A DNA stretch of 64,000 nucleotides from assembly GCA_036971615.1 (NCBI GenBank), contig JAYKKR010000005.1, positions 372,001-436,000 on the forward strand. The letters run 5' to 3'. The notes under the pieces were generated by a model. That model had not been told where the DNA came from, did no database searches, and saw only the letters and a program-made list of their open reading frames with translations. Of the stretch, positions 22,117 through 33,504 are shown piece by piece. Within the stretch, counting starts at the first letter, position 1. Every line of letters starts with the position of its first letter. This DNA is from Amyloporia xantha. Its lineage: Eukaryota; Basidiomycota; Agaricomycetes; Polyporales; Adustoporiaceae. The translations under genes were made by a program, and so were the position numbers.

Positions 22117-23522
22117 ATGAAGTTCTCCGTCATCCTCGCTTTCTGCACCATTGCGGTGTCCTCAACTGCGGCTCTTCCCACCGCGGTGAGTAATTTTGTT
22201 GATGTTCAACTGCTGCCTTTCCTCACGTGGGATGTACTACTTCAGAAGCGCGATGTGGCAGCGGGTTTCGAGAAATCTTACTCAGACTACTACAAGGTAT
22301 GTATTAATTTACTGCGGACCGTGATGCACATTCTTACTGGGCCTCAAAGCGGGAGGCAGAGGCCGAGGTAGAGGCTGACTTTGAGAAATCTTACTCGGAC
22401 TACTACAAGGTATGAGTCGTTCAGTGTGGCCTATGATGCAATATTTTACCGACCCTCCATAGCGCGAGGTAGAGGCCGATTTCGAGAAGTCCTACTCGGA
22501 CTACTACAAGGTATGTATCCATTACTGCGGCCTATGACACACATTCTTACTGAGCCTCAAAGCGCGAGCCAGAGGTAGAGGCTGACTTCGAGAAATCTTA
22601 CTCGGACTACTACAAGGTATGCGTTGATTACTACCGTCTATGATGCAATCTCTTACTAAGCCTTCATAGCGCGAGCCTGAGGTAGAGGCCGATTTCGAGA
22701 AGTCTTACTCGGACTATTACAAGGTATGGGTTGGCTAGTGCGGCCTATGATGCAATCTTTTACCAAGCTCCCATAGCGCGAGCCCGAAGTAGAGGCTGAT
22801 TTTGAGAAGTCTTACTCGGACTACTACAAGGTATGCATTGATTACTGTGGCATATGATGCAATCTTTGACCAAGCTCCCATAGCGCGAGCCCGAAGTAGA
22901 GGCCGATTTTGAGAAGTCTTACTCGGACTACTACAAGGTACATGTTGCTCAGTGCGGCCTATGATGCAATGTTCACTGAGCCTCCGTAGCGCGACGTAGA
23001 GGGAGATTTCGAGAAGTCTTACTCGGACTACTACAAGGTATGGGTTGTCTAGTGCGGCTTATGATGCATATTCTTACCGAGCCTCAAAAGCGCGAGGTAG
23101 AGGCTGATTTCGAGAAATCTTACTCGGACTACTACAAGGTACATGTTGCTCAGTGTGACCTATGATGCAATCTTTTACCGAGCCTCCATAGCGTGACGTA
23201 GAGGCCGATTTCGAGAAGTCGTACTCCGACTACTACAAGGTATGGGTTGTTTAGTGCGGCCTATGATGCAATCTCTAACCAAGCTCCCATAGCGCGAGCC
23301 TGAGGTAGAGGCCGATTTCGAGAAGTCTTACTCGGACTACTACAAGGTATGTGTTCCTTGCTGCAGTCTATCATGCAGCCACTTACCAAGTCTCAGAAGC
23401 GCGAGCCTGAGGTAGAGGCCGACTTCGAGAAGTCTTACTCGGACTACTACAAGGTATGTCACACTTCCTTGCTGCAGTCTATCATGCAGCCACTTACCAA
23501 GTCTCAAAAGCGCTCCTTGTGA
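22117..23522 (+). CDS. secreted kexin-type repeat precursor (12 Tyr-rich peptides), candidate RiPP precursor
   Basis: Predicted 235-residue protein from 14 exons: 22117-22185, 22246-22296, 22350-22409, 22463-22510, 22563-22616, 22670-22723, 22777-22830, 22884-22937, 22990-23037, 23091-23138, 23192-23239, 23293-23346, 23400-23453 and 23511-23522. All introns are phase 0, 52-60 nt, GT-AG. Exon 1 is a signal peptide (MKFSVILAFCTIAVSSTAAL). Exons 2-13 each encode one repeat, typically REPEVEADFEKSYSDYYK; FEKSYSDYYK is invariant in all twelve while codons vary. Exon 14 encodes RSL and stop. Lys ends each repeat exon and Arg starts the next, so splicing creates the Lys-Arg (Kex2) sites. Exon 3 carries an EAEAE spacer like dipeptidyl-aminopeptidase targets. 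Kex2 plus carboxypeptidase trimming would release peptides ending SYSDYY. The two UstYa-like genes nearby suggest a Tyr-cross-linked RiPP; a surface-active repellent-type peptide is the main alternative. Activity is unknown. Confidence 0.85.
22246..23453 (+). repeat. tandem exon-intron repeat array, ~101-107 bp period, 12 units
   Basis: Each unit is one 48-60 nt exon plus one ~53 nt intron, and introns are as clearly homologous as exons (shared gcggcctatgatgcaatct core and ...ccatag or ...tcaaag ends). Higher-order copies are visible: introns 8 and 10 both start gtacatgttgctcagtg, introns 9 and 11 both start gtatgggttgt, and the exons between them share the DVE variant, showing duplication of a two-unit block. 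Introns 12 and 13 form another recent pair. Confidence 0.9.
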
Positions 23523-24681
23523 TGGTCTTCGACTCGTCCTCTCATCGCAATTTGCCTTGGCGAGCTGAGCGCACATATCCGGTACAGATTCTTTCATTGA
23601 GGATAGTGTTCAATTGTATCGGTGCAGATGTTAGACTCCAGGGTAGCATCACAGAGGGTTGTACAATGTATCGTGTTTCACTGTAACACATGATATGATA
23701 ACGAAATTTGAATTGAGAAATCGCAGAGTGGCTTCATTTCTATGAAAGCCTGAGTGAATCGCACAAACCTCGCTGTATTGATAGATGGTTATGATCCGCA
23801 CATTTACTACTCAACGGTATGCAAGTGGATGTGCGGGATGGCAATACTGTAGCTCATCTGCGAATGAAATGTATATAATTGACTCGTTACAAGCAATCAG
23901 AATGGACGAATTTGATGTTCATATACCACCATGATGATCTGCCAGAGCTTTCTTTCGATGGAGTTTTCGTATCGTTATAACAATTACTAGTAGGTTACCA
24001 CAAATTCTCCTGGACCCGCGTAACGGAATTCCAGCATCTCAGAGCAGGAAGGGGACAGGTCTACGTGGAAGAGTTGCCGGCAGTGGTGGCGCCCAGGTCC
24101 TGGGAGCCGTTGATAACGCGTAGGAAGAGGAAACGTCGTGACGGTTGATACCGAACCTGCTTGACTCTGTGGCTCGACTTTAAGACGCTTCAATGAGTGT
24201 CGCCAGAGATCTGCAATGAGCGAGGTAATAATGCAGATAAGACGCTGATGAGTGTAGGTGCTCAAGTGCGGAAGGGCACGGGCTAAGAGAAATTAGATGG
24301 CAGTCCCTCAGGCTGCAGGGGCCGCATATTATCCGTACACTGTGCATCCAGCCTGAGGCGGACTGAAGTAATAAGATCTTACTATCAAAGGCAGGAAGGT
24401 GGGCATCTGGAGGGAGCTGATGACTCCTTCTGGAGTGGCGGTTGTAGATGGGCACGTCGTGTATTGCTATCACTCTACGTGCGTCGCCTGCCAGCGGGAG
24501 TATAACCCGTGGAATTGGAGAAGATGGGCCAAGCCAGGCCAAGCCTATTTCCGATCGGCGATCGTGCAAGCTTGTTACATTGTCACGATATTTAAGCGTT
24601 GTGGGTCACGACACGTCACGCGTTCTTAGGCACGAGCCAATACTCAAGTGAAACCATTGAACACCGTTATAGTGATGTCCG
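23523..24681. other. intergenic region
   Basis: About 1.15 kb between the precursor gene and COG2. No supported exon chain, RNA gene or repeat element was seen. Confidence 0.4.
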
Positions 24682-27600
24682 ATGTCCTCAGCAAGGTCTC
24701 CTGAGGCGGGTAGCACCAGGGATCCATTCGAACTACAGCGACTTGCAGAAGAGCTCGCCCAGCGGGAGGCAACGTCCCTGTCTCCGCGTGGAAATGCCAG
24801 CTTCGACGAGCTCTCCAAGGCCGAACGCGACCTGCCCGTCTACGTACCCTTGTCGCATGACAATCCCCACCTCCGCGCCGAAACGTTCAACGTGGAAGAG
24901 TTCCTTCTCTCGCGCGCGTATACCTCTCTTCCGGATTTACGCTCCGAGCTGCGAGACTATCTGGCAACCTTGAAGGAGGAACTGGTGAAGCTCATCAACG
25001 ATGACTATGAGGCATTCATTAGCCTCAGCACAGACCTCAGAGGAGAGGGCGCCAGGTTGGAGAGGATGAAAGCACCGCTGAAAGACCTGAAGGCTCAAGT
25101 ACTTGTACGTCGCAGCCTGTGGGACATTGTGGGTGATGTAGTAACACGAGTTGTGTGTATGCAAATAGGAAGCGAGGCAGACTTTGCAAACTCTCCAAGA
25201 TGCTACTGAACAGAAACTGAAAGAACGGTCTGAGATCCGAGAGCAGAAGGTACGTGGCCAGAGCCATTTATGCAGGCTCTGCAGATTATAAGGACGGATC
25301 ACCAGGCATTTCTACATCTTCTACTCAAAATATCGGAGTCCATTACGCGCTTGGAGTCCCTTCTCCTCATATCATCACCGGCAGACGAGGAAAAAGTCTC
25401 CTCCGAGATCAATGGTATGAGGACGTCGAATCGAGCTGACGACGGCGGCGGCGCGGAAGACAGGTGAGTAGTACATGTAAATGATGCACCAACCCTTCAG
25501 TGATCATAAGTAGGACTCGAGGAAACCGTGCCAAACATCTTGCCCGCGTGGCATCAGAGTACACCCAACTTCTCTATCACGTCTCAAGAGCGCGCGAACG
25601 CGGAAGCGCATTTATAGATGAGTCGCAATGGGTCTGTGCTCTTGTCCCTTTTCCCCTTAGACGAAGTCTAACACGTCTCCGCAGCGCATTGATCGAATCA
25701 AATACACCCTGTCTTCCGACCTCGATCACCTGTTCTCCGCTACGATTGCGGCGCTGGCGTCCGGCAAGGAGCGCGGCAGAGAAACTAAAGCGACGGAGAT
25801 CGAACGGTCTAAATGGCTCGCGGATGCGACCGAGTGCTTGAGGACGTACGACGTCCTTGGGCTTTGGCGCGACGCGGAGGAGGTCCTCAGGAAAGAGGTA
25901 GTTCGTGAATTTGTCAAAAAAGTGCATACCCTCGCGTTTTCGTCCTGCTTCTATCTCTGACCCTGTGCTGGCCGCAGACAATCTACCCCGGTGCCCTTGC
26001 GTCCCCACATTCCCCGATTCTCCCCCATACGCCCTTTGCTCCAAGCATCCGCTCTCCCACCCCCGTCCCACCTCCGACCGGATCTCATCCTCCACGCACA
26101 CCCTACACGCCCTTCACCGCCTTCGCGTCGAAACAGAACCCATTTGAGTTTAGTCTCCAGCAGGGCAGCGCGCTCTCAGCACTCGCTGCGCACGCTCTGG
26201 ATGACCGCGACGACCCGCTCGCGGCCCTCTACAACACCGTGCTGCGTTTCGTGGACCGCGATCTGAAGCGGCTCATGGAGATCGCGGAGGGCGTGTGTGT
26301 GAAGAGTGGCTCGCATGCCGCTGATGGTGGAGTTACGCCAAAGGAGAAGTCGAGCGCGGATGGCCCTGGCTTCGAGGTGATGGCAAACGTAGTGTGGGCC
26401 GAGATTGGGCGGGCGATCATGGACGAGCTGGGGAGTGTGGTGTTTGCGGCCGGCAAGCCAGATGAGTTCCGTAAGGTATGTGGAGTGCTTGCAGATGCAG
26501 ACGCCTCTTCAAGGAAGATGCTGACATCGTGTCTGTGCGCAGCATCATGAAACGACGCAGGCATTCATTCGCGCACTCGAATTCCTTGCACCCTCTGTGC
26601 ACTCTATCGAGGTCATGCGGGCCCACCCGGTGTACGCTGCGTTCGAGCGAAGGTGGCAGCTGCCTGTGTACTTTCAGCTGCGCTGGAAGGAAATCGTGAC
26701 GAAAGTAGAGGAGTCGTTAGCCATCACGCGCATTGAACGATCGAGCAGTAGATGTACGTCGAGCACAAAGTTTCTACCGAAAACAGGTCGGACCACTGAT
26801 GAATTCATCTACCTAGCGGCGCAGCCCTTCAATACTCAGCAAGCTGCAGCGGTTTGGGAAGCAATTACTAGCTGCTGGAGCTCACAGGTTTATATACCGG
26901 AACTCAGTCATCGCTTCTGGAAGCTTACACTACAGGCTCGTGACCATCTCACTCTTTACATTCTTTGTTAACGTAGAAAGTATAGCTTTTGAGCAGGTAT
27001 AAAACATGGCTGGATAGCAGCCTTCCAGCGTTTGAGCCGCCACCCAAGGTTGCTGCAGCTGTAGCAGCTGAGAAGCATGGATCAGTTCGTGGGCCTTCCA
27101 TCGTCCACCTCCACATAAGTATTGATTTCGTATCAGATACCCGGCTCTTCCGCTACGCATCCGCGTGCTGTGACTCCGAATCCTCCCACAGAAGCGGCGT
27201 CTCCGGAGTCTACCGCAGCGGACGAAGCGCTGCTGCTGCAGTTCTCGACGGCCATGGTCGACATCAAGGCAATGGAAGCTCAAACCGTCAAACTCTGGCA
27301 GGACGAATTGAAGTTGATGTTACCAGAGCTCGACGAAAGTAGCCCTCACAACGCTGTTGATCCAGAAGGTGAGGCTTCTTGGAACGGATAATTTCACCGC
27401 TAATTAACAGAGTTAGACGCGCTCAAGCATGCACTATCAATGCTCGATTCTCTGGTGCCACCATTGTCTGGCCAGATCATCTCTATACTTTCTAGACGTG
27501 CTTGCGACGCCCTCCTGTCAATGCGTTCCATACCCTCGCAATTCCGAGCGATGTCTTCGAGCAAACGAATGCCGACAGAACCGAGCTACTTCGTCTCTTT

Positions 27601-28107
27601 AATCTTCCGCCCCGTGAAGGCGTACTTCGGAATCGGTGCTGCAGACGGTCCAGGAACAGCTTTGAAGGAAGAATTTATGCAGTCATTTTCCGAGGAGATT
27701 TTCGAGATCGTCACGCAAAGGTGGGTTGTGTTGTGGGATGCTTTCCATTTTTGCGCCCGTTGATATCGTCTAGATATATTCACTTCTTGTCGGCCATGAA
27801 GAAAACTGAGGAGTCCCTGCGGCGACTCAAAAAGGGCAAGAAATCGACATTCTCTCTGTTCGGGAACTCCACCGCGGCCAAGGAAGACGACGGACGTGCG
27901 GATGAGGAGAAGATTCGCGCACAAATGATCTTAGATGTCGATGCGTTTGGAAAGGACGCAGAGTCTCTCGGAGTCAGTGTGGAACACAGCGATTCGTTCA
28001 AGATCCTCAGGGACCTGGCAGGTAGCGGCCTGACTGACGGTACGCTTGTGGTCCAGTCTGTCGCCATAGAACAAGGGCTTACTCTCGGTCTTCCGATTTC
28101 TCTTTAG
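24682..28107 (+). CDS. COG2: conserved oligomeric Golgi complex subunit 2
   Basis: Subunit of the COG tether that captures retrograde vesicles at the Golgi. The N-terminal exon has the COG2 signature region (DNPHLRAETFNVEEFLLSR, then DLRSELRDYLATLKEELVKLINDDYEAFISLSTDL). This is followed by a long coiled-coil split over small exons (EARQTLQTLQDATEQKL, ITRLESLL), a Pro-rich linker near 25.98-26.15 kb and a helical C-terminal domain with FVDRDLKRLMEIAEGV and HPVYAAFERRWQLPVYFQLR. The end, with MKKTEESLRRLKKGKKS and a DVDAFGKDAESLGVSV block, is also typical. About ten exons. The stop at 28105-28107 is 70 bp from the convergent VPS8 stop. The last ~20 residues after LAGSGLTD could instead be intronic. 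Confidence 0.82.
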
Positions 28108-28177
28108 ATTCATGACCCATGTGGTCGACGACGCAATACAATAAAAATAGTCTCCGAGGGGAAATATAGACGAAAGA

Positions 28178-31100
28178 TTAGTGTACGTTACGAGAATTAG
28201 CGTGATGATCAGGCGGAAAACATCTACTATGGTATATAGTACCAGTCCGTAATACGACGATGGGAGTACCGCTACTTGAATCTGGGTTTGTAGCAGTGGA
28301 CTTTTTGTTTTCGAGGAACGATTCCCCACATCCGCGGCATCTTCCTTGTGACGGCGCCCAGCCCCGAATTCGCTCCTCCGAGAGCTCAGCGATCGCAGCA
28401 AACAGGTCGTCATCCACGAGATGTTTCGTCATGATCAACATATCGCTGTCCGAGCGATACGATTCCAGCATTCCCGTGAATAATGTCCTGAATTCTGCGT
28501 ATAACGTGGGTTTCGAAACCCGGTTGGCTGAAGCTGATGTAAGAAGTCGTTTGAACAACCGTGGTAGTGAAACGGCCCTGGTGGCGCTGATCGTCATTAG
28601 CGAAGTGAACGTCTCTTGGACATGTGAACGCAGATCGAGTATTGCTTGCAGCTGGACCTGTAGGTGCTTGTCATTGGTAAGACTGGCATCAGAAGGTGTG
28701 GCGCCTTCCAATGAGCAACAACCTGCGACTCGCTGTACAGTATCGATCTGGCATCTGAGCAGGTCATACCACATGTCCTCCAAAGGCACTTCAATGGTGG
28801 ATGTTGATTGCGAGTATTCAAGACACATTGAAACTGCATTTCGCCCTATAGCCTCCAATGTCGCCAATACTGTTCTGGTGGAATCTTCCACATCAGGCCC
28901 AGAACGCGTGAGGCTTTCACCGAGTTGGGCGGAGAGCAGAGTTTCAAATCCGTCAAGTTTAGAAAGTGCTACCAGCGGCTGCCCGGCACGATTCAAAACC
29001 CAAATTACAGCATCGAAGACGCGATGCTCTTCGCAGATTTGCACAATGTCGCCTGCTTCCATGAAATCCGAGGGTAGGTAGCGCAGCGCGGGGATGACTC
29101 CAGGTGGATCAAAGCGGCAAGACAATGAGATATAATTTCTGCGCAGAGAAGAGGGTATATTGGGGGATGGCCCACCCTGACGGGAAGAGACAGACCCGTA
29201 TTCCTCACCTTCAGATGGTGGTCCGAGCAAATAGCGCAAATATGCAAATTGATCATGTTCAGTGTGGTGTTCGAGCGTTCCGAATGCACGTTCATGGAGA
29301 GCAGGAAGGTGTTTTTCGAGAAGAGCAGCGGTGCCGATTACACTGATATCCAGGAGCGACGACAACGACTCGACAAGTGTGGATTGTACTTCCCGAGGTA
29401 AAGCGCCTTTGTTAGCACGTTCCGCAGTATCCAGGACATCATTCATGAAGTAAAAGACGTCCGACCTCGACTGGCTTGCATCGTCCAGGTAAGTGAGAAG
29501 TAAAGGTGACCACTTGTGATCATGTTGGTACCACGTTCGCAAGATTCGATAGAATCCGGCGTTCTCGAAGAGAGCGATGATGCGATCACTTTCGTGCGGT
29601 GTATAGCTAGAAAGTAGATATTCCGCTGCTAGCTGACGGTCCTCGCGTGTCTCAAGGTCCGGGTCTTGTGCCAAACTGATCAGGATGTTGTGAAGAGCGC
29701 TTGGAGGTATTTGAATGAATTGAGGATATTTTGGCACGTTACGTGCGATGAAGATGTTCACAAAAGTCACTTCGGCATGCGAAAGATCCGGGGAGGACAA
29801 TATCTCGAGTAGTATCTTGACAATGACCAACCTGCTGATACCCCGAGTCTCATCATTCAAATAAGCATCTTCGAAGGCCAAGTCGAGGATATGTAGGAAA
29901 GCTTCTGGATCGAAGCGTAATAGAAGGCGCGCGTACGGATATGTCGGTTCAACTCCGTTTTCCTCGTCGGCTGTGAGGATAAGTTTGCCACCTTCTAAAG
30001 GCCACACGCTAGATCGTCCTGAGAACAGGAAGGCGTAGACATCGTCCTTTGCCTGGACAGCCTCTTCCTTTGGGAGAGATTCAGCAGAAGGGTACGAAAC
30101 TCCCATCAGGGTGTTTGCAAGATAAGGGTAGATCTTGTATGCATTGAGCACGTCGGGACCGATAGCCTCATGGGAGTCGTACGTAGTGGGCAATGAATGC
30201 TCTCTGAGCGCTCTTCGGTACTGCTGAACTTTCCGGATCAACCTGAGAAGCTCGACCATGGGTGCCACAAAGTCTTTCATAGCCCGGGTGAAGACATATA
30301 TCAGTGCATCGTATAGCCGATGTCTTTGGCACAGTGTGACGGCCTGATTGACATCTAAGCAGTCAGGATCGATGTGCCATATTATCCGTTCGGCCAGTTC
30401 AGGATGGTCATCGCTTTCGTGCAGAGCGATCAACTTCTGTGTTATCCGAGGTGGAACATGGCAAACAGTGCCATCGAGCACGAACGGCTCGAGTTGAGAC
30501 AGGAAGATACGCGTGATACCGTTGTCTTCATAGAACTGGAAGAGATCCTCGAAGAGAAAGTCGTAGTCCTGGAGCGTGACACACGCTCGTGTACAGGTCC
30601 TCACTAGACCTTCAAACAGAGACGTGCGATCGACGCCGCGACCATCAGGAGTGACATGGGTACCATCGGTCAGACGATCTTCGGAGAAAGCGTAGCGGGC
30701 CGAGGCAGACATCAGCTCTTGCATCTTGTCGCCTACGACCTTCTTGAGCTTCTCGGGAGATTCCGGGAGTCCGTTCCTGTTGCCCGAGATGTCCCCAATA
30801 TAATATGAGCGAGTGAGCTCAATGGCACTGAGGAAGTCGCCCTCCTGCACAAACGACAGGATACGATCAGCCCAGGTCAAAAGGGTACCGACTCGAAGTT
30901 CAGTTTGACCCTTTAAAGCTCATGAGATACGCCCACATCTACGCTAAAATAACACCTACCAGGGTAAAAATCTTGCCTTTGTAGACTCGCACACTATGTG
31001 CAACCTCCATGACTGCGTCGGAGTAAGATACAGTGCCGTTGGTCGTATGACTGAGCATCGGAGAGACAAGCAACCATGCGTCATACGGGACCTGTTCCAC

Positions 31101-33152
31101 TAGCTTTGATGAACGCACGTCGTACACTTCCAATGCAGCGGCAGTGAGAATTAACACTTGCTAGAGTGACCTCAGTATATGAGAATATGAACATAAGCAT
31201 ACTAAGATTGAGGCAAACGAACCCACATTGACATTTAACCATTGAAGTGCCAACACGTCGCCACCGGCATGCCATTGTCTACTTTCCTCAAAAACGACCC
31301 GGCCGATCTCGACTTCGGTTGTCTTACCGGTTCGAGAATTGCGGGTTGATTGGACAAACTTGTCTTCTGACACTCGGATCAGAAAGAGGTTGTCACCCCA
31401 TGAGTAAACCAGCATCGGCATATTTGAAGACGAATGGCCATGTCCGTTGACTTGATGTTTCAGGTTGGTGACCTCTACACTAGAGCTACCTGAGACCACG
31501 GAAGGATACCAAGCAAGGGTACCCTTGAATTTCGATTTCGGCCCTCTTTCGTCACCCTCCCGATGTCGTCTATACCATGTCCGCGGGGATGGCTTCAAAC
31601 CAACAATTACCAGTTTCACGGGTGTGAGAAGGGCAATGAGATTGTATTGGTCCGTCGGATGTGCAGCAGTACCCAGTGGGAGAGGGCTCATTGCCAATAT
31701 CGTACTGGCTTTGCGCGGCTTCCGACGACGGAAGTGATGAGCGCTGGACAAAGGGACGGGTACCGAAGACACAGGATCATCATCAGGATATTTCCCAAGT
31801 AAACGGAGGGTGTCGGACGCTTCCATGAAAAATACCTTGCCCAAGCTATGGTAAAATGCCATTCCATTGTCGTCCGCTGAGACAACCGCGGTGTGCCTTC
31901 CTGCAACAAATCCAATGCTGACAATTCTAGAGCCAGCCAGGTGCCCTTCCTGACGGCCTGATGCAACCTCTGACAATGAAGTTGGAGCGACGAACCGCGC
32001 CGGGACCTTCGGCGACTTAAGGTCAAATAGCTGAATGTGCCCGGATGCATGCCCAGAAGCTACAAATGTGTGGTCAAAGGACAAGGCAACAGCGGTGACC
32101 GGGCCGACGGCTCTGTCTATAGGGGAGCCATCAAGAAAAGTACATCACCAAGGAGGTATGCGCACCTTGAGTGTCACTGCCACATATGCATTTCAGGTCT
32201 TGCTGGAAGTCAAATACGAGGACTCTACCGGTGTCGGTGCCGACGCAGATGAAGCCATTGGCAGTGAGAACAGTGGGTGAGCCTGCATTCTCAGTACCTA
32301 GCAGCGACGTCGCTTTCTGCGACAGCTTGCTATATATGTGTTCTCCGATGGTATGTAGTGTTGTCCACCGGAAGACCTCTCGCACTAAGTGAGGACGGTC
32401 ATTCATATCGTCTGTCCTGCTCGAGCCGACAGCTGGGTCCGTCACAGATGATGTTCGAGACAGAGCAGAGAAATGCGAGCGTGGGGCTGACGCGTCTTCG
32501 TGTACATGAGAAAATATAGTGGTTGCGCTTCGTGCACTTCCGGATGAAGACACCCGGGGCGTCTGAGGAGTTGATGATCGAAGACGAGAGATTGTTGGAT
32601 GCAGAAATGGCTGTGAGACTCTGGACTGGATGTAAACTCCATTTGGGATGGACGCTACGGGCGCAAGGATAGCACCAGGCTCAGATGGCGTTGAAGGCAA
32701 TGATTGCGTGTGATCAGACAGTATCTCAATCTGCTACATTCCATGCGTAAATAATCAGGACAAGAGCCGTGAAGAATACTTGCCTTGGCGGCATCTTGCA
32801 TCAACGCGGCCGTTTGACCCTTTACTTCCGCCTCATGTAGCAGTGAATGCTCTACCTCCCGCTCGTCGAGCTCATCATCTTCGTGGTCGGTGCCCAGAAC
32901 GTCCCGTAATTGCTCTCGATAGTTTCCAGCAGGTTGCGCATCCGTGCCGCTGTACAGGAAGCTTTCCTCCTGCTCATCGTCTTCGTCACGAGTATATTCG
33001 TCAGAGCCACCTTCCGTGTCGCTCATCAACTCTTCGAATCGCGCAGAATAGTCACCGCCATGCGTATCATGCGTGTCCTCTCCTTCAGTGTCTGAAAGGT
33101 CGAGAGACCCGTGTGACCCTGTGCGTATATGGTCCTCCCGTGTTCCATTCAT
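28178..33152 (-). CDS. VPS8: vacuolar protein sorting-associated protein 8 (CORVET subunit)
   Basis: CORVET tethering subunit acting with Rab5/Vps21 on early endosomes. The acidic, low-complexity N-terminus (33152 down to ~32784) precedes a beta-propeller with repeats such as NGFICVGTDTGRVLVFDF and DHTFVASGHASGHIQLFDLKS, and then YSWGDNLFLIRV. A ~900-residue helical region follows in one long exon (from ~30880), starting LTWADRILSFVQEGDFLSAIELTRSYYIGD, the Vps8 clathrin-repeat signature. The C-terminus has a RING-like zinc motif, CRGCGESF with YHSRCF. An intron at 32783-32731 has a GC donor (aag|gcaagt). The start at 33152 is the first in-frame ATG; an upstream exon cannot be excluded. The 3' end converges on COG2. 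Confidence 0.87.
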
Positions 33153-33504
33153 GAACAGGTCCGTCGTCAGAGCGAGCGAGCGTAGGTAGCGTTGGTGCAA
33201 GGACAAGCCAGCTTAATGACAATCGACAGTGAGGACGTAAGAGCGCAGAGGTCAACGGCTGTCGGTTATCCGCAGCTGGCAATTCCTTACCTAGAAACAT
33301 ATATTCCTCGTTAGGACTAATTTCGATATGTTTTACAAAAAAGTATGCCTTAATTTGTCCTGCAATTACTTGCATGGTGAAAATTCCAAGAGCACTCCGA
33401 AATCCGCCCTCGAATATCCCTATCTCCTTTCATTGTGAGGGAATCAGCACCTCAGGGCTATTGCAGTCATCCGCCCTCTCTGCGCCTGTGTTCAGCTGTG
33501 AACC
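33153..33504. promoter_or_regulatory. divergent promoter region between VPS8 and the PHD-finger gene
   Basis: About 350 bp separate the two divergent start codons (33152 - and 33505 +). It contains the presumed promoters and leaders. No additional coding feature is supported. Confidence 0.45.

Noticed and set aside
22117..22371. Unspliced reading of the precursor start
   Set aside because: It reads through introns and loses the repeat frame; the spliced model preserves twelve identical cores.
22246..23453. Regular ~50-bp repeats separated by ~53-bp spacers, superficially like a CRISPR array
   Set aside because: Spacers are homologous GT-AG introns and the repeats are coding exons in a signal-peptide gene of a eukaryote.
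22117..23522. Alpha-factor-like mating pheromone precursor
   Set aside because: Basidiomycete pheromones are short CaaX-type peptides; there is no CaaX end, and the conserved core is acidic/Tyr-rich next to UstYa-like genes.
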